Assembly (NCBI GenBank): GCA_902790595.1
Contig: CADASL010000004.1
Location: 310,001-374,000 of the forward strand
Source: an uncultured Bacteroidales bacterium
GTDB taxonomy: Bacteria > Bacteroidota > Bacteroidia > Bacteroidales > SZUA-534
Length of the DNA: 64,000 nucleotides
Direction of reading: 5' to 3'
Under the pieces are notes generated by a model that ran no database searches, was not told the DNA's origin, and worked only from the letters and a program-made list of their open reading frames with translations. Shown piece by piece: positions 46,582 through 57,367 of the stretch; the first letter of the stretch is position 1, and each line of letters opens with the position of its first letter. Position numbers and translations under genes: made by a program.

Positions 46582-47640
46582 ATGAATAAGATGTTTAAAT
46601 TCGGGTTAACGGCTTGCCTTGCGGCTGCATTTGTGTTTGCAGGCTGCAAAAAAGACGATGACAACGACAAATACACTGTAACTTTGAGCGCCAATAACGC
46701 CGAATGGGGTGCAGTGGCTGGTGGTGGAGAGTATGCCGTTGGCACAGAAATTTCGATTATGGCAACCGCTAACAGCGGCTATCATTTTGAGAAATGGAGC
46801 GATGATGACACAAACAACCCGCGTACGCTCACTGTTACCAAAAATATTGCTTTGATAGCGGTTTTTGCCGAAGGCAATGGCGGTGGAAGTTCGGTTAATG
46901 GTGGTAATAGTGGCAACAACAATTCGGGTAACAATGGAAATGCAACTGGCGATATTCTGCCTAAAAAGGTTGCGAAGATTGTAGAGAACGAAGACGGAGA
47001 TATTAACACTTATCTTTTTGATACTGACGGTAAATTAATATCGCGGACAAAGACCAGAACCAATAATAGTAGTTACTCATCACTCACAACATATGAATAC
47101 ATCGGAAATGCAATTGTTAGAAAAAAAGACAATGCCAATGAAATTTATGATGTTGATGCTGGTAGAATAGTTTCTTCTGTTCTCACAGAAGATGGATGTG
47201 TTTATCCATCGACGTTTTCTTATACCGTTGATGGATACTTGAGTTCTGTGGCGATAACATACCAAGACGACAAAGATTTTTATGATAATTATACGTTCAT
47301 TATTACCAATGGCAATATTGCCGGTTATGAATATATGTATAATGATAAAGAACAAGAACAGCCACATACAGGTAAGTATAATGTAACCTATGGTGATAAA
47401 TTGAATAACCTGAATGTTGACTTGACATTTTTCATCGTAGATTTTGATTTATATCCAATTCCGGGGTATTATGGCAAACGTTGCAAGAATCTCCCATCGT
47501 CTTGGGTATATTCATCGAGTAGCCATAATGAGGTTGGAGAGTACACATACACTTATGATGGCGACTATTTAGTTAAGGTTGTGTTAGTTGAAACAGGTGA
47601 TGAAGATGACGAAACAACTTGGGAAATATTCTACGAATAA
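46582..47640 (+). CDS. Lipoprotein with InlB-like beta-repeat and DUF4595-like domain
   Basis: This 352-residue protein has a lipoprotein signal (FGLTACLAAAFVFAGC, Cys22), so the mature part is anchored in the cell envelope. Residues about 30-90 look like a Listeria-Bacteroides/InlB B-type repeat (GTEISIMATANSGYHFEKWS). A Gly/Asn linker follows (about 92-118), then a beta-rich domain of about 230 residues with phrases such as YTVDGYLSSV, LNNLNVDLTFF and YTYDGDYLVKV, reminiscent of DUF4595. The C-terminal domain and end (IFYE) match those of the lipoprotein at 59021-59710. Function is unknown. It is a single gene with its own promoter and terminator. Confidence 0.85.
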   Translation: MNKMFKFGLTACLAAAFVFAGCKKDDDNDKYTVTLSANNAEWGAVAGGGEYAVGTEISIMATANSGYHFEKWSDDDTNNPRTLTVTKNIALIAVFAEGNGGGSSVNGGNSGNNNSGNNGNATGDILPKKVAKIVENEDGDINTYLFDTDGKLISRTKTRTNNSSYSSLTTYEYIGNAIVRKKDNANEIYDVDAGRIVSSVLTEDGCVYPSTFSYTVDGYLSSVAITYQDDKDFYDNYTFIITNGNIAGYEYMYNDKEQEQPHTGKYNVTYGDKLNNLNVDLTFFIVDFDLYPIPGYYGKRCKNLPSSWVYSSSSHNEVGEYTYTYDGDYLVKVVLVETGDEDDETTWEIFYE

Positions 47641-47665
47641 TGGCAATGTATTGAGAAATAATAGT

Positions 47666-47693
47666 AAGCCGTGCAAAAGCGCGGCTTTTTTTT
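47666..47693 (+). terminator. Intrinsic terminator after the lipoprotein gene
   Basis: The stem AAGCCG...CGGCTT with an inner GC pair and a loop around aaaa is followed by eight or more T. The rest of the spacer to the SRP RNA (47694-47916) is AT-rich with one hairpin (CACAGAAA/TTTCTGTG around 47719-47753) and no gene. Confidence 0.85.
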
Positions 47694-47916
47694 AATGAAC
47701 GTGGCCTCAATAACCGCCACAGAAAGAAAAGACTTGTTTATTTTTCTGTGAATAATGTTTTTACACTATTTTGGAAAGCGTAAAATGTGTTTTTTCTGCC
47801 ATTGCATATTTGGGTGATATTCCAGAAAAATAAAAACGCTTTTTGTGGAATTTTCTGTATTTAATTATCTTAATAACAATATCATACTGACACAAAAACA
47901 TTTAAAAATCTTCTTT

Positions 47917-47947
47917 TTTGCACCAAAACAAATTATTTCTACTTTTG
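47917..47947 (+). promoter_or_regulatory. Promoter of the SRP RNA
   Basis: TTTG (47917-47920), 19 bases, then TACTTTTG (47940-47947): a complete Bacteroidota promoter. It places the RNA 5' end at about 47951-47954. Confidence 0.85.
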
Positions 47948-47950
47948 CCG

Positions 47951-48055
47951 CGGGTAAGTCTTATACGACCAGCTCCTGCTGAACTCCCCCAGGTCTGGAA
48001 GGAAGCAAGGGTAGGTGGTTGTAGCGGTGCGATATAAGTTGCTTACCCTTTTTTT
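47951..48055 (+). ncRNA. ffs: Signal recognition particle RNA (4.5S type)
   Basis: The conserved SRP domain IV is plain: cctgctgaactcccccaggt, then ctggaaggaagcaaggg, with the GGAAG loop and the asymmetric internal loop that bind Ffh. Outer strands GGGTAAG (near 47952) and CTTACCC (near 48042) close the rod, and a T-run ends it. The size of about 100 nt is the short bacterial form. It functions with Ffh in co-translational targeting of membrane and secreted proteins. The following gene begins only 9 bases after the terminator. Confidence 0.95.
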
Positions 48056-48063
48056 ATGCGCGA

Positions 48064-48780
48064 ATGAATAGTAAATCGTACACGCTCGACGGCATTGGGG
48101 AAGTCGTTGTCAGAAAACATCATCAAGCAAGGCGAATCACAATCAAACTCCGTCCGGGGCAGCCGCCTCGTGTGGTTATTCCGCAGCTGATGGCGTTCGA
48201 CCGCGGTTTTCAGTTCGCTGTTGAGAAGCGCGATTGGATTGCCGAACATCTTCCGATTATCGACAACTTCACCAACCGATTGTTTTACAACGAAGAGCGC
48301 CCGTTCAGTTCGCGATTGCACACTGTACGCTTTGTGCGATGCAACATACGCTGCGTTCAGGCTGTGAAGGCCGATGGCGGCTACGAGATGCGATTCCCCG
48401 CCGACACCGATTTCGGCAGCATCCGGGTTCAACGGCAGATAGAGATGTTTCTGACAGAAATGCTGCGCCACGAAGCAAAACATTATCTGCCCGACAGAGT
48501 GGCAAAATTGGCAGCCGCTCACGGATTCAGCTATAACCGGCTGACTGTCAAGAATGTGCATACGCGATGGGGAAGCTGTTCGGCGCAGAATAATATCAAC
48601 CTCAACATCCATTTGATGCGGTTGCCTGAATATTTGTCGGATTTTGTGATTTTGCACGAACTTTGCCACACCGTTCACAAGAATCACGGACCGAAGTTCC
48701 ACCAACTGCTCGACACGCTTGTTGGCGGACACGAAAAACAACTTGATAAAGAATTGAATAAGTATAAAATACAGATTTGA
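48064..48780 (+). CDS. YgjP-like zinc metalloprotease (DUF45 family)
   Basis: This 238-residue protein has the DUF45/YgjP signature: TRWGSCSAQNNINLN, then a zinc site HELCH...NHG (residues about 199-211). The N-terminal half is the usual beta-rich part of the family (VVRKHHQARRITIKLRPG). Members are predicted metal-dependent hydrolases with no settled substrate; no signal peptide is present. Its end overlaps the pepT start by 4 bases (ATGA at 48777), so the two are translationally coupled. Confidence 0.88.
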   Translation: MNSKSYTLDGIGEVVVRKHHQARRITIKLRPGQPPRVVIPQLMAFDRGFQFAVEKRDWIAEHLPIIDNFTNRLFYNEERPFSSRLHTVRFVRCNIRCVQAVKADGGYEMRFPADTDFGSIRVQRQIEMFLTEMLRHEAKHYLPDRVAKLAAAHGFSYNRLTVKNVHTRWGSCSAQNNINLNIHLMRLPEYLSDFVILHELCHTVHKNHGPKFHQLLDTLVGGHEKQLDKELNKYKIQI

Positions 48781-50009
48781 TGAAGAAGATTGCTGAAAGA
48801 TTTATCCGTTACGCACGCATCGATACCCAGTCGGACGAACGCTCGACAACGTGCCCGAGTACTGCCAAACAGTTCAATCTGATAAAATCGCTGGCGAGCG
48901 AGCTTAACGATTTGGGACTCACCAAAATAGATATTGATGGGAACGGTTATCTGTTTGCCACCATTCCGTCGAACGTGCCGTATGAAGTGCCCGCTATCGG
49001 ATTCATCGCGCACATTGATGTCAGTCCCGACGCCCCTTCGGAAAATGTTAAACCGCAGATTGTCAGCAACTACGATGGTGGCGAAATTGTGCTCAACGCT
49101 GAGAAAAACATTGTGCTCTCGCCATCCAATTTTCCCGAACTGCTCAACTACAAGGGGCAGGACATCATTACTACCGACGGCACAACGCTTTTGGGGGCTG
49201 ACGACAAAGCTGGTGTTGCGGCAATTATGCAAATGGTTGAGTATGTTCAGAATAACCCCGACTTCAAACACGGAGCAATAAAAATCGCCTTCACTCCCGA
49301 CGAAGAAATTGGGCGCGGCGCCAACCTGTTCGATGTGAAACGTTTCGGTGCCGATTTTGCCTACACTGTCGACGGCGGTGGCGTTGGCGAGATTGAATAT
49401 GAGAACTTTAACGCGGCTCACGCCAAAATAACCGTCACCGGACGGGCAGTGCATCCGGGTAGCGCCAAAGACAAAATGGTGAACGCCACTTTGCTCATCA
49501 GCCGCATAATCGGTTCTGTGCCAATCAAATCAACACCTCGCTACACCGACGGATACCAAGGATTCTTCCACTTTTTCAAGGTTGAAGGCGACGTTGAGCA
49601 GGCCAGCGCTGAAGTGCTCATCCGTGACCACGACGCCAATCTGTTTGAGCAAAAGAAAAAATGGTTAACCGATTCTGCCGAAGCACTTTGTGAAGAGTAT
49701 GGTGGCGACTTCATCAAAGTTGAGATAACTGACCAATACCGCAATATGCGCGAGATGATTGAGCCGCATATGCACATTGTTGACACGGCGGTCGAGGCTA
49801 TGCGCCAAATCGGCATTGAGCCCAAAGTGCAGCCAATCCGCGGCGGCACCGACGGCGCAAGGCTCTCGTATATGGGCTTGCCAACACCTAACTTGTTCGC
49901 CGGTGGGCACAATTTCCACAGCCGATTTGAGTTTGTACCAATCGAGAGTATGGAAAAGTCGTCGGAAACAATTTTGAAGATTTTGGAATTGTATGCGCGG
50001 GAGAAATAA
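48777..50009 (+). CDS. pepT: Peptidase T (tripeptide aminopeptidase)
   Basis: This 410-residue M20-family zinc peptidase has metal ligands in AHIDVSPD (residue about 78), GADDKAGV (about 141) and TPDEEIGRGA (about 175), a further Asp in YTVDGGG, and a C-terminal His in FAGGHNFH (about 380). Full length. It removes the N-terminal residue from tripeptides in the cytoplasm, completing peptide use that begins outside with enzymes such as the S46 peptidase. It is second in the ygjP-pepT unit, and a strong terminator follows 40 bases after the stop. Confidence 0.95.
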   Translation: MMKKIAERFIRYARIDTQSDERSTTCPSTAKQFNLIKSLASELNDLGLTKIDIDGNGYLFATIPSNVPYEVPAIGFIAHIDVSPDAPSENVKPQIVSNYDGGEIVLNAEKNIVLSPSNFPELLNYKGQDIITTDGTTLLGADDKAGVAAIMQMVEYVQNNPDFKHGAIKIAFTPDEEIGRGANLFDVKRFGADFAYTVDGGGVGEIEYENFNAAHAKITVTGRAVHPGSAKDKMVNATLLISRIIGSVPIKSTPRYTDGYQGFFHFFKVEGDVEQASAEVLIRDHDANLFEQKKKWLTDSAEALCEEYGGDFIKVEITDQYRNMREMIEPHMHIVDTAVEAMRQIGIEPKVQPIRGGTDGARLSYMGLPTPNLFAGGHNFHSRFEFVPIESMEKSSETILKILELYAREK

Positions 50010-50049
50010 TTCCGCGGCAATTCGCCTGACAATCAATAAATTTGGAATA

Positions 50050-50096
50050 ACGGCAATCGGGAATAATTAAATTTAATCCCGATTGCCGTGTTTTTT
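50050..50096 (+). terminator. Intrinsic terminator after pepT
   Basis: A perfect 13-bp stem ACGGCAATCGGGA/TCCCGATTGCCGT (50050-50062 with 50077-50089), with an AT-rich 14-base loop, is followed by G and six T. Confidence 0.95.
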
Positions 50097-50130
50097 GCCC
50101 GCCCGCCTGTTTTTGGCAACTGAATTTTGT

Positions 50131-50138
50131 TAGTTTTG
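50131..50138 (+). promoter_or_regulatory. -7 promoter box of the sdhC-frdA-frdB operon
   Basis: TAGTTTTG matches TAnnTTTG, 39 bases before the sdhC ATG. A TTTTG lies 15 bases upstream, a shorter spacing than usual, so the -33 element is uncertain. Confidence 0.6.
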
Positions 50139-50176
50139 CAACAATTTAACTGACATTTAATTAAAAAATTCAGACT

Positions 50177-50848
50177 ATGAGTAATTCTTGTTTGTCATCA
50201 ATCGGAAAGAAACTGATAATGAGTATATCAGGTCTTTTCCTGGTTTTGTTTTTGCTGTTCCACATGTCGATGAACCTTGTGGCAGTATTTAGTGGCGAGG
50301 CTTACAATGCCGTGTGCGAATTCCTTGGCGCCAACTGGTATGCCTTGGTTGGAACAATGGTTCTGGCTCTCGGATTCATTGTTCACATCGTGTTCGCCTT
50401 CATCCTGAGTCTTCAGAACCGCAAGGCACGCGGCACTGAGCGTTACGCTTATCAGGAGAAACCCGCCGCTGTTGAGTGGGCATCGCAGAATATGCTGGTG
50501 CTCGGCAGCATTGTGTTTGTGGGCCTGATTCTTCACTTGAGCCAATTCTGGTACAAGATGCAGTTTGCCGAAATTGCAGGCATCACCAATCAGTATGGTG
50601 TGGCCGACGGCGCCGCTTGGATGCAGTACTACTTTGGCCAACTGCCTGTAGTCATCTGCTATCTGGTTTGGTTCGTGGCCATCTGGTTCCACCTGAGCCA
50701 CGGCTTCTGGAGCGCTCTGCAGACCATTGGCTGGAACAACAAGGTTTGGATGGACCGCTGGAAATGCATCTCGAACATTTTTGCGACAGTCGTTATGCTC
50801 GGTTTCGCAGCAGTGGTTATCGCCGCTTACATTAAATCGCTTTGCTAA
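50177..50848 (+). CDS. sdhC: Succinate dehydrogenase/fumarate reductase cytochrome b subunit
   Basis: This 223-residue inner-membrane protein has five predicted transmembrane helices, the first being LIMSISGLFLVLFLLFHMSM. Histidines in LFHMSMN, FIVHIVF, LHLSQFW and HLSHGFW are placed to bind two haems, as in the single-chain type B anchor of Bacteroidota complex II. It anchors FrdA and FrdB and exchanges electrons with menaquinone. First gene of the operon, 19 bases before frdA. Confidence 0.93.
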   Translation: MSNSCLSSIGKKLIMSISGLFLVLFLLFHMSMNLVAVFSGEAYNAVCEFLGANWYALVGTMVLALGFIVHIVFAFILSLQNRKARGTERYAYQEKPAAVEWASQNMLVLGSIVFVGLILHLSQFWYKMQFAEIAGITNQYGVADGAAWMQYYFGQLPVVICYLVWFVAIWFHLSHGFWSALQTIGWNNKVWMDRWKCISNIFATVVMLGFAAVVIAAYIKSLC

Positions 50849-50867
50849 CTATCTAATTTGAAATAAA

Positions 50868-52847
50868 ATGGCTACAATAGATTCTAAAATACCTGAAGGT
50901 CCGATAGCCGAAAAATGGACCAACTATAAGGCACATCAAAAACTTGTGAACCCTGCCAACAAGCGTAAATTGGACATCATTGTCGTTGGAACAGGTTTGG
51001 CTGGCGCATCGGCAGCATCAACTTTGGCCGAGATGGGTTTCAACATCCTGAACTTCTGCATTCAGGACTCACCGCGCCGCGCTCACTCAATTGCGGCTCA
51101 GGGCGGTATCAACGCAGCAAAGAACTATCAGAACGACGGCGACTCGGTTTACCGCCTGTTCTACGATACTGTTAAAGGTGGCGACTATCGCGCACGCGAA
51201 GCCAACGTTTACCGCCTGGCCGAAGTGTCTAACAACATCATCGACCAATGCGTGGCTCAGGGCGTTCCTTTTGCTCGCGAATATGGTGGCCTGCTTGCCA
51301 ACCGTTCGTTCGGTGGCGCACAGGTTAGCCGCACATTCTACGCCAAAGGTCAGACTGGTCAGCAACTTCTGCTTGGCGCCTACTCATCGCTCAACCGCCA
51401 AATCAAGGCTGGCAAGGTGAAGAGTTACAACCGCTACGAGTTGCACGACATTGTTATGGTTGACGGCCGCGCTCGCGGTATCATCGCCAAAAACCTGGTT
51501 ACAGGCGAGTTTGAGCGTTTTGCCGCTCACGCTGTTGTTCTGGCAACTGGCGGCTACGGCAACACCTACTTCCTTTCGACCAACGCTATGGGCTGCAACT
51601 GCTCGGCTGCCATCGCGGCTTACCGCAAGGGCGCTTACTTTGCAAACCCTTCATACGTACAGATTCACCCGACTTGTATTCCTGTTCACGGCGACAAACA
51701 ATCGAAACTGACACTTATGTCGGAGTCGCTGCGTAACGACGGCCGCATTTGGGTTCCGAAGAAGATTGAAGACGCCAAGAAACTTCAGAAGGGCGAAATC
51801 AAAGGCTCTGACATTCCTGAAGAAGACCGCGACTACTACTTGGAGCGCCGCTATCCCGCATTCGGCAACCTGGTTCCGCGCGACGTTGCAAGCCGTGCCG
51901 CCAAGGAGCGCTGCGACAAGGGCTTCGGCGTGAACAACACAGGCCTGGCCGTGTTCCTTGACTTCTCTGAAGCCATCAACCGCCTTGGCATCGACGTTGT
52001 CCGTCAGCGCTACGGCAACCTGTTCGATATGTACGAAGAGATTTCGGACGTTAATCCTGGCGAGTTCGCACGTGAGATTAACGGTGTGAAATACTACAAC
52101 CCGATGATGATTTTCCCCGCCATCCACTACACAATGGGCGGTCTGTGGGTTGACTACGAACTTCAGACTTCAGTGAAGGGCCTGTTCGCCATTGGCGAGT
52201 GCAACTTCTCTGACCACGGCGCCAACCGTCTGGGTGCTTCGGCTCTGATGCAGGGTCTGGCCGACGGATATTTCGTTCTGCCTTACACCATTCAGAACTA
52301 CCTGAGCGACCAAATCACCGTTCCGCGCTTCGACCCGAACAGCAAGGAGTTCATCGACGCTCAGAAGAAATGCGAAGCCGAACAGGACGCTCTGATGAAA
52401 ATCAAGGGCAAACGCTCGGTTGACTCTATTCACAAGGATTTGGGCCACATTATGTGGGAATACGTTGGTATGGGCCGCACCAAAGAGAGCCTTGAGACAG
52501 CGCTCACCAAACTGAAAGAGTTGCGCAAGGAGTTCGAAACCAACCTGTTCATCCCTGGAAAGGAAGAAGGTATGAATGTCGAACTCGACAAGGCCTTCCG
52601 TTTGAAAGACTTTATTATGATGGGCGAACTGATTGCCCGCGATGCACTGAGCCGTAACGAGAGTTGCGGTGGCCACTTCCGTGAGGAGTACCAAACTGAA
52701 GAGGGCGAGGCAAAACGCGACGACGAGAACTACTTCTACGTTGGCTGCTGGAACTATCAGGGCGACGACAACAAAGAGCCTGAACTGCTGAAAGAACCGC
52801 TTAAATATGAGGCTATCAAGGTTCAAACTCGTAACTATAAATCATAA
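50868..52847 (+). CDS. frdA: Fumarate reductase/succinate dehydrogenase flavoprotein subunit
   Basis: This 659-residue subunit has the dinucleotide fold [13 protein letters not shown] (residues about 37-49) and the covalent-FAD histidine in [10 protein letters not shown] (about 75). Substrate-site phrases include HPTCIP and [13 protein letters not shown]. Direction of the reaction cannot be read from sequence; in fermenting Bacteroidales the enzyme mainly reduces fumarate to succinate. It sits on the cytoplasmic face of the membrane with FrdB and SdhC. The middle gene, 21 bases before frdB. Confidence 0.96.
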   Translation: MATIDSKIPEGPIAEKWTNYKAHQKLVNPANKRKLDIIVVGTGLAGASAASTLAEMGFNILNFCIQDSPRRAHSIAAQGGINAAKNYQNDGDSVYRLFYDTVKGGDYRAREANVYRLAEVSNNIIDQCVAQGVPFAREYGGLLANRSFGGAQVSRTFYAKGQTGQQLLLGAYSSLNRQIKAGKVKSYNRYELHDIVMVDGRARGIIAKNLVTGEFERFAAHAVVLATGGYGNTYFLSTNAMGCNCSAAIAAYRKGAYFANPSYVQIHPTCIPVHGDKQSKLTLMSESLRNDGRIWVPKKIEDAKKLQKGEIKGSDIPEEDRDYYLERRYPAFGNLVPRDVASRAAKERCDKGFGVNNTGLAVFLDFSEAINRLGIDVVRQRYGNLFDMYEEISDVNPGEFAREINGVKYYNPMMIFPAIHYTMGGLWVDYELQTSVKGLFAIGECNFSDHGANRLGASALMQGLADGYFVLPYTIQNYLSDQITVPRFDPNSKEFIDAQKKCEAEQDALMKIKGKRSVDSIHKDLGHIMWEYVGMGRTKESLETALTKLKELRKEFETNLFIPGKEEGMNVELDKAFRLKDFIMMGELIARDALSRNESCGGHFREEYQTEEGEAKRDDENYFYVGCWNYQGDDNKEPELLKEPLKYEAIKVQTRNYKS

Positions 52848-52868
52848 TCATCTTAAAAAGTAAATCAA

Positions 52869-53630
52869 ATGGCTACAGATAATATAATGAAAGTAAACTT
52901 GAAGGTTTGGCGTCAGGCTGGCCCGAAAGAAAAAGGCGGGTTTGTGACTTACGAGAATGTTGAAACAACCCCCGACACTTCGTTCTTGGAAACTTTGGAT
53001 ATTCTGAACGAGTCGCTCATTGAGAAGGGCGAGGAGCCAATTGTGTTCGACCACGACTGCCGCGAAGGTATCTGCGGAATGTGCTCACTCTACATCAACG
53101 GTCACCCGCACGGTCCTGCAACTGGCGCAACAACCTGCCAATTGTATATGCGCCGCTTCAAAAACGGCGAGACCATCACCGTTGAGCCGTGGCGCTCGGC
53201 TGCGTTCCCTGTTCTTAAAGACCTGATGGTGAACCGCAACGCCTTCGACCAAATCCAACAGGCTGGCGGCTACGTATCGTTCAACTGCGGTGGCGCTCAA
53301 GACGCCAACGCTATTCCAATCTCGAAGGTTGACGCCGACGAGGCTATGGACTCGGCCACCTGCATCGGCTGCGGCGCTTGCGTTGCTGCCTGCAAGAACG
53401 GTTCGGCAATGTTGTTCGTATCGGCCAAGGTTTCGCAGTTCGCACTGCTGCCGCAAGGCCGCGTTGAGGCTGCCAAACGTGTTAAGGCAATGGTTGCCAA
53501 GATGGACGAACTGGGATTCGGCAACTGCACCAACACCCGCGCCTGCGAGGCAGAGTGCCCGAAACGCATCTCAATCAGCAACATCGCCCGTATGAACCGC
53601 GAGTTCCTTTGCGCAAAACTGAAAGACTAA
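52869..53630 (+). CDS. frdB: Fumarate reductase/succinate dehydrogenase iron-sulfur subunit
   Basis: This 253-residue subunit has cysteine groups for three clusters: the [2Fe-2S] loop CREGICGMC plus a later Cys in GATTC; then [11 protein letters not shown]; then [13 protein letters not shown]. Together they supply the [4Fe-4S] and [3Fe-4S] clusters that carry electrons between FAD in FrdA and quinone at SdhC. Last gene of the operon; a terminator follows about 25 bases on. Confidence 0.96.
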   Translation: MATDNIMKVNLKVWRQAGPKEKGGFVTYENVETTPDTSFLETLDILNESLIEKGEEPIVFDHDCREGICGMCSLYINGHPHGPATGATTCQLYMRRFKNGETITVEPWRSAAFPVLKDLMVNRNAFDQIQQAGGYVSFNCGGAQDANAIPISKVDADEAMDSATCIGCGACVAACKNGSAMLFVSAKVSQFALLPQGRVEAAKRVKAMVAKMDELGFGNCTNTRACEAECPKRISISNIARMNREFLCAKLKD

Positions 53631-53652
53631 TAATCTTTACATAGTTGTAGTG

Positions 53653-53687
53653 GTCCCCGCTGCCGAAACAGGTGGCGGGGATTTTTG
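53653..53687 (+). terminator. Intrinsic terminator of the fumarate reductase operon
   Basis: The stem TCCCCGC/GCGGGGA (53654-53660 with 53675-53681), extended by wobble pairs towards a gaaacag loop, is followed by a T-run. The remaining bases to the convergent metH stop at 53803 contain no gene. Confidence 0.85.
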
Positions 53688-53802
53688 TGTTCGGGCGTAG
53701 TTTTTTTTGAGCAGACAACACAGATATTGAGCGGTACCCATTTGGTATCGCCTCTATTATATCTGTGATAATCAGTGTTGTCAGAGTAATCTATACGAAA
53801 CC

Positions 53803-56800
53803 TCACACATTCAACAACTGCTTCACTTCCTCCACCGAAAGTCCGCGGCGTTTCGCATAGTCGGCAATTTGGTCGTTATCAATCTGGCCGACAGAGAAAT
53901 AGCCTGCCTGCTCGTGCGCAATCAGCATTCCGCAGATGCTGGTTGTGGGCTGGATGGCGTACGACTCGGTGAGTGAGACGCCCAACTTCTCGCGAGCGCC
54001 AATAGCATTGAATACCAATTCTTTGATTGAATGGTCGGGACAAGTGGGGTAGCCAAAGGCAGGGCGGATTATCGGCACTTGACCGACAATCTGCTTTTGT
54101 ATCAGTTCGGCGGCGGCCTCGGCCAGACGGGCGCAGAGCGACTGCCGCAACAGGCACTCAAACGATTTGCAGTCGGTGCACAACTGCTTGTCGCTCACCT
54201 TGATGCAGAACAGACCGATTGGCGTTTGACGGTCGGCAGTTGAGAAGTAATCGGCAAGCGACAGGAATTTGTTGCCAAAATTCTGGCTGCGCAGCATCGG
54301 CAAACGCGTGCCGTTGTCGAGAACAATGTCATTGCCGTCTTTGTGGGCGTTGAAAAAGTTCAGAACCATCGACACCTCGATGCTGTGGTCGATACCGACC
54401 GATTTCAGCAGATTCTGAGCCGATTCGAGTGTGCGGCGGGCCTCGTCGTTTTCGAGCAACTTTTCGAGCGTCGCGCCCTTAAATCCCCAAAAATAGAGCA
54501 GGTGCGGCCAATCGATAAACTCACGCAACTCGCTCACAGGTATGTTGTTACGTTCAATATTTTCGGTGTTGCCAAAGCCGTTGACGAACGTTGAAAGCGC
54601 AAACTGCGGCGCCTTCTCGTTGGCGGTGGCGTATGGTTCAATGTCCTCTTTTCGCTTGTTGTAATGGTCGCGGACGTCCTGCTGGGCGCGTTTGATTTCG
54701 GCAATGGTGGCCTCGCGGTCGCTCAAAAGGCGCTTTGCAAGCACAGCCGAAGCCGAAGCATCGTTGCCGTGAGCCACAAAATAACTGTAGCGCGTGGCCA
54801 GTTTCACAGCCGTATGAACGACCGAAGTTGTTGCACCGCCAACCAAAACAGGTATTTGAAGATGCTCTTTTTCAAGCATTTCGCACAATTGTTCCATCTC
54901 TTTCAGCGATGGTGTGATGAGCCCGCTCACGGCGATGATGTCAGCCTTTTCGCGCACTGCGGTATCGATGATGGTGCGGTTGTCAACCATCACACCTAAA
55001 TCGATGACATCGAGATTGTTACAAGCGAAAACGATGCCCACAATATTCTTGCCGATGTCGTGCACATCGCCCTTGACAGTTGCCAAAACCACCTTTGCGC
55101 GGCGGCCAGTATCGCCCGAAGCGCTGTTGTGCCGTTCAATTTCGGGCTGAAGAATTGTAACGGCCTGCTTCATCACCTTTGCCGACTTAACCACCTGTGG
55201 CAGAAACATTTTGCCCTCGCCAAACAGTTTGCCCACGCGGTCCATTCCGTTCATCAGCGGGTCCTCAATAATATCGACGGGGCTGCCGTATTGCTGCATC
55301 GCCTCGGCCAAATCGGGCTCAAGAAAATCGGCATTGCCTTTCACGAGCGCATACGCAAGTCGCTCATCGACAGACTGTTCGCGCCACGCTTCCTGCTTTG
55401 TGGCGGTGTGGCTGCCCGCATCGGCCGACTCTTTCATCCGCGATGCAAGGTCGATAAGCGCTTCGGTAGCCTCGGCAGAGCGATTCAGAATCACATCCTC
55501 GCAGAGTTTCAGTAAGTTAGGTTCAATCTCATCGTAAACTTGCAGCATTGCGGGGTTCACAATTCCCATATCGAGCCCGACAGCCGTGCCGTGGTAAAGG
55601 AACACCGAATGCATTGCCTCGCGCACGGGATTGTTGCCGCGGAAAGCGAACGAAAGGTTTGATATACCGCCACTTGTGCGTGCTCCAGGTAGGTTTTTCT
55701 TCACCCACTCAACGGCACGGATGAAGTCGATGCCGTAGTTGGCGTGCTCCTCGATTCCCGTGCCGACAGACAGCACGTTTACGTCGAAAATTATCTCGTA
55801 AGGCTTGTATCCAGCCTTGTCAATCAGTAAGTTATAAGCACGTTCGCAGATTTCAATCTTACGCTCATAAGTTGTGGCCTGACCAACCTCGTCGAAAGCC
55901 ATCACAATCACGGCCGCTCCCAACTTCCTGATTTCGCGGGCTTTCTGCAAAAATTTCTCTTCGCCTTCCTTCAGGCTTATCGAGTTGACAATGCATCGCC
56001 CCTGAGCGTTTTTTAGACCAGAAAGTATTGAATTCCAATCAGATGAATCGACCATAATGGCCGCCTTCACAATTTCGGGGTCGTTGCTGATGTAGCGGAT
56101 GAAATTCTGCATTTCGGCGGCGCTGTCGAGCATCGCGTCGTCCATATTTATGTCGATGATGTCGGCGCCGTCCTCAATCTGCTTGCGCGCGATGTTGGCG
56201 GCCTCCTCGTAGTTCTTTTCCGAAATGAGCCGCGCGAATTTCCGCGAGCCTGCCACATTGGTGCGTTCGCCCACATTGGTGAAATTGCGTTCGTTTTTAT
56301 CCACAACCACCACATCCAAACCACTGACAATCAATCGTTCATCGGCTTTGGCGGGAATGCGTGGCGCGATGCCTTTCAGGGCTTCGGCAATGGCCTTGAT
56401 GTGCGCAGGCGACGTGCCACAGCATCCGCCCGCAATGTTTATCAGTCCATCATCGGCCATCTGCCTGATAATGTGCGCTGTAGTCGATGGCAACTCATCG
56501 TACTCGCCCATCTCGTTGGGCAGACCAGCGTTGGGGTAAAGGCTTAAGAAACAGGGCAATTTAGCCGATAGTTGCTCAACAAACGGCCGCAATTCCGACG
56601 CTCCGAACGAACAGTTCAGACCGAACGAGAGCACAGGGTAATGGTTGATGCTGACGTAAAACGCTTCAATCGACTGACCCGTGAGCGTGCGGCCGCTGCG
56701 GTCGTTCAGCGTAGCCGAAATCATAACAGGAACGTCGGTGCCGCGGCGCTCCTGCACGTTTTGGATGGCATAGAGCGCGGCTTTGGTGTTGAGCGCGTCA

Positions 56801-57324
56801 AAGCAGGTCTCAATCAACAGCACATCAACACCGCCATCTATCAGTCCTTCAACCTGTTCGGTGTAGGCATCGGCCATTGTGTCGAAGTCGGTGGCGCGGT
56901 ATTCTGGATGGTTGATGTCGGGCGACAGTGACAGCGTTTTCGAAGTCGGACCCATACTTCCAGCCACCCAAACCTTGCGGCTGGTGCAGGCGTCGGCCAC
57001 ACGACGGGCGTTCTGCGCCGCAGCGGTGTTCATCCGCCGCGCCAGGTGCTCGCAATGGTATTCGTGCTGCGATATTTTATTGCTGCTAAACGAGTTAGTT
57101 TCAATAATATCGGCTCCCGCGTCCACATACATCTGGTGCACTTCTGCAATCACCTGCGGCGCGGTCAGGTTCAGAATGTCGTTGTTGCCCTTGAGCATCA
57201 CGGGGTGATTTTTGAACTCGTCGCCGCGGAAATCGGCTTCGGTCAGGCCGAATTTCTGGATGCAGGTGCCCATTGCGCCGTCAAGAATCAAGATGCGCTG
57301 GTTGAGTGCTTCTTTGATGGTCAT
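53803..57324 (-). CDS. metH: Cobalamin-dependent methionine synthase MetH
   Basis: This 1173-residue enzyme has all four modules: a homocysteine domain with zinc cysteines in FGLNCSFG and GGCCGTSP (first 310 residues), a methyltetrahydrofolate domain starting at [14 protein letters not shown] (about 350), a B12 module with the axial-ligand motif [10 protein letters not shown] (about 755), and a C-terminal S-adenosylmethionine reactivation domain with [12 protein letters not shown]. It transfers methyl from methyl-THF to homocysteine through bound cobalamin. It lies 43 bases after the aldose-epimerase-like gene on the same strand. The B12 receptor and riboswitch at the right edge indicate that the cell imports the cofactor. 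Confidence 0.96.
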   Translation of the reverse strand: MTIKEALNQRILILDGAMGTCIQKFGLTEADFRGDEFKNHPVMLKGNNDILNLTAPQVIAEVHQMYVDAGADIIETNSFSSNKISQHEYHCEHLARRMNTAAAQNARRVADACTSRKVWVAGSMGPTSKTLSLSPDINHPEYRATDFDTMADAYTEQVEGLIDGGVDVLLIETCFDALNTKAALYAIQNVQERRGTDVPVMISATLNDRSGRTLTGQSIEAFYVSINHYPVLSFGLNCSFGASELRPFVEQLSAKLPCFLSLYPNAGLPNEMGEYDELPSTTAHIIRQMADDGLINIAGGCCGTSPAHIKAIAEALKGIAPRIPAKADERLIVSGLDVVVVDKNERNFTNVGERTNVAGSRKFARLISEKNYEEAANIARKQIEDGADIIDINMDDAMLDSAAEMQNFIRYISNDPEIVKAAIMVDSSDWNSILSGLKNAQGRCIVNSISLKEGEEKFLQKAREIRKLGAAVIVMAFDEVGQATTYERKIEICERAYNLLIDKAGYKPYEIIFDVNVLSVGTGIEEHANYGIDFIRAVEWVKKNLPGARTSGGISNLSFAFRGNNPVREAMHSVFLYHGTAVGLDMGIVNPAMLQVYDEIEPNLLKLCEDVILNRSAEATEALIDLASRMKESADAGSHTATKQEAWREQSVDERLAYALVKGNADFLEPDLAEAMQQYGSPVDIIEDPLMNGMDRVGKLFGEGKMFLPQVVKSAKVMKQAVTILQPEIERHNSASGDTGRRAKVVLATVKGDVHDIGKNIVGIVFACNNLDVIDLGVMVDNRTIIDTAVREKADIIAVSGLITPSLKEMEQLCEMLEKEHLQIPVLVGGATTSVVHTAVKLATRYSYFVAHGNDASASAVLAKRLLSDREATIAEIKRAQQDVRDHYNKRKEDIEPYATANEKAPQFALSTFVNGFGNTENIERNNIPVSELREFIDWPHLLYFWGFKGATLEKLLENDEARRTLESAQNLLKSVGIDHSIEVSMVLNFFNAHKDGNDIVLDNGTRLPMLRSQNFGNKFLSLADYFSTADRQTPIGLFCIKVSDKQLCTDCKSFECLLRQSLCARLAEAAAELIQKQIVGQVPIIRPAFGYPTCPDHSIKELVFNAIGAREKLGVSLTESYAIQPTTSICGMLIAHEQAGYFSVGQIDNDQIADYAKRRGLSVEEVKQLLNV

Positions 57325-57367
57325 TTCAACGTTGATTGATAATTAATTACCTATTTTTATCGTCAAT

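Noticed and set aside
47786-47870. Possible relative of the 33-bp array before the SRP RNA
   Set aside because: Only short T- and A-rich runs are shared and no constant period is present.
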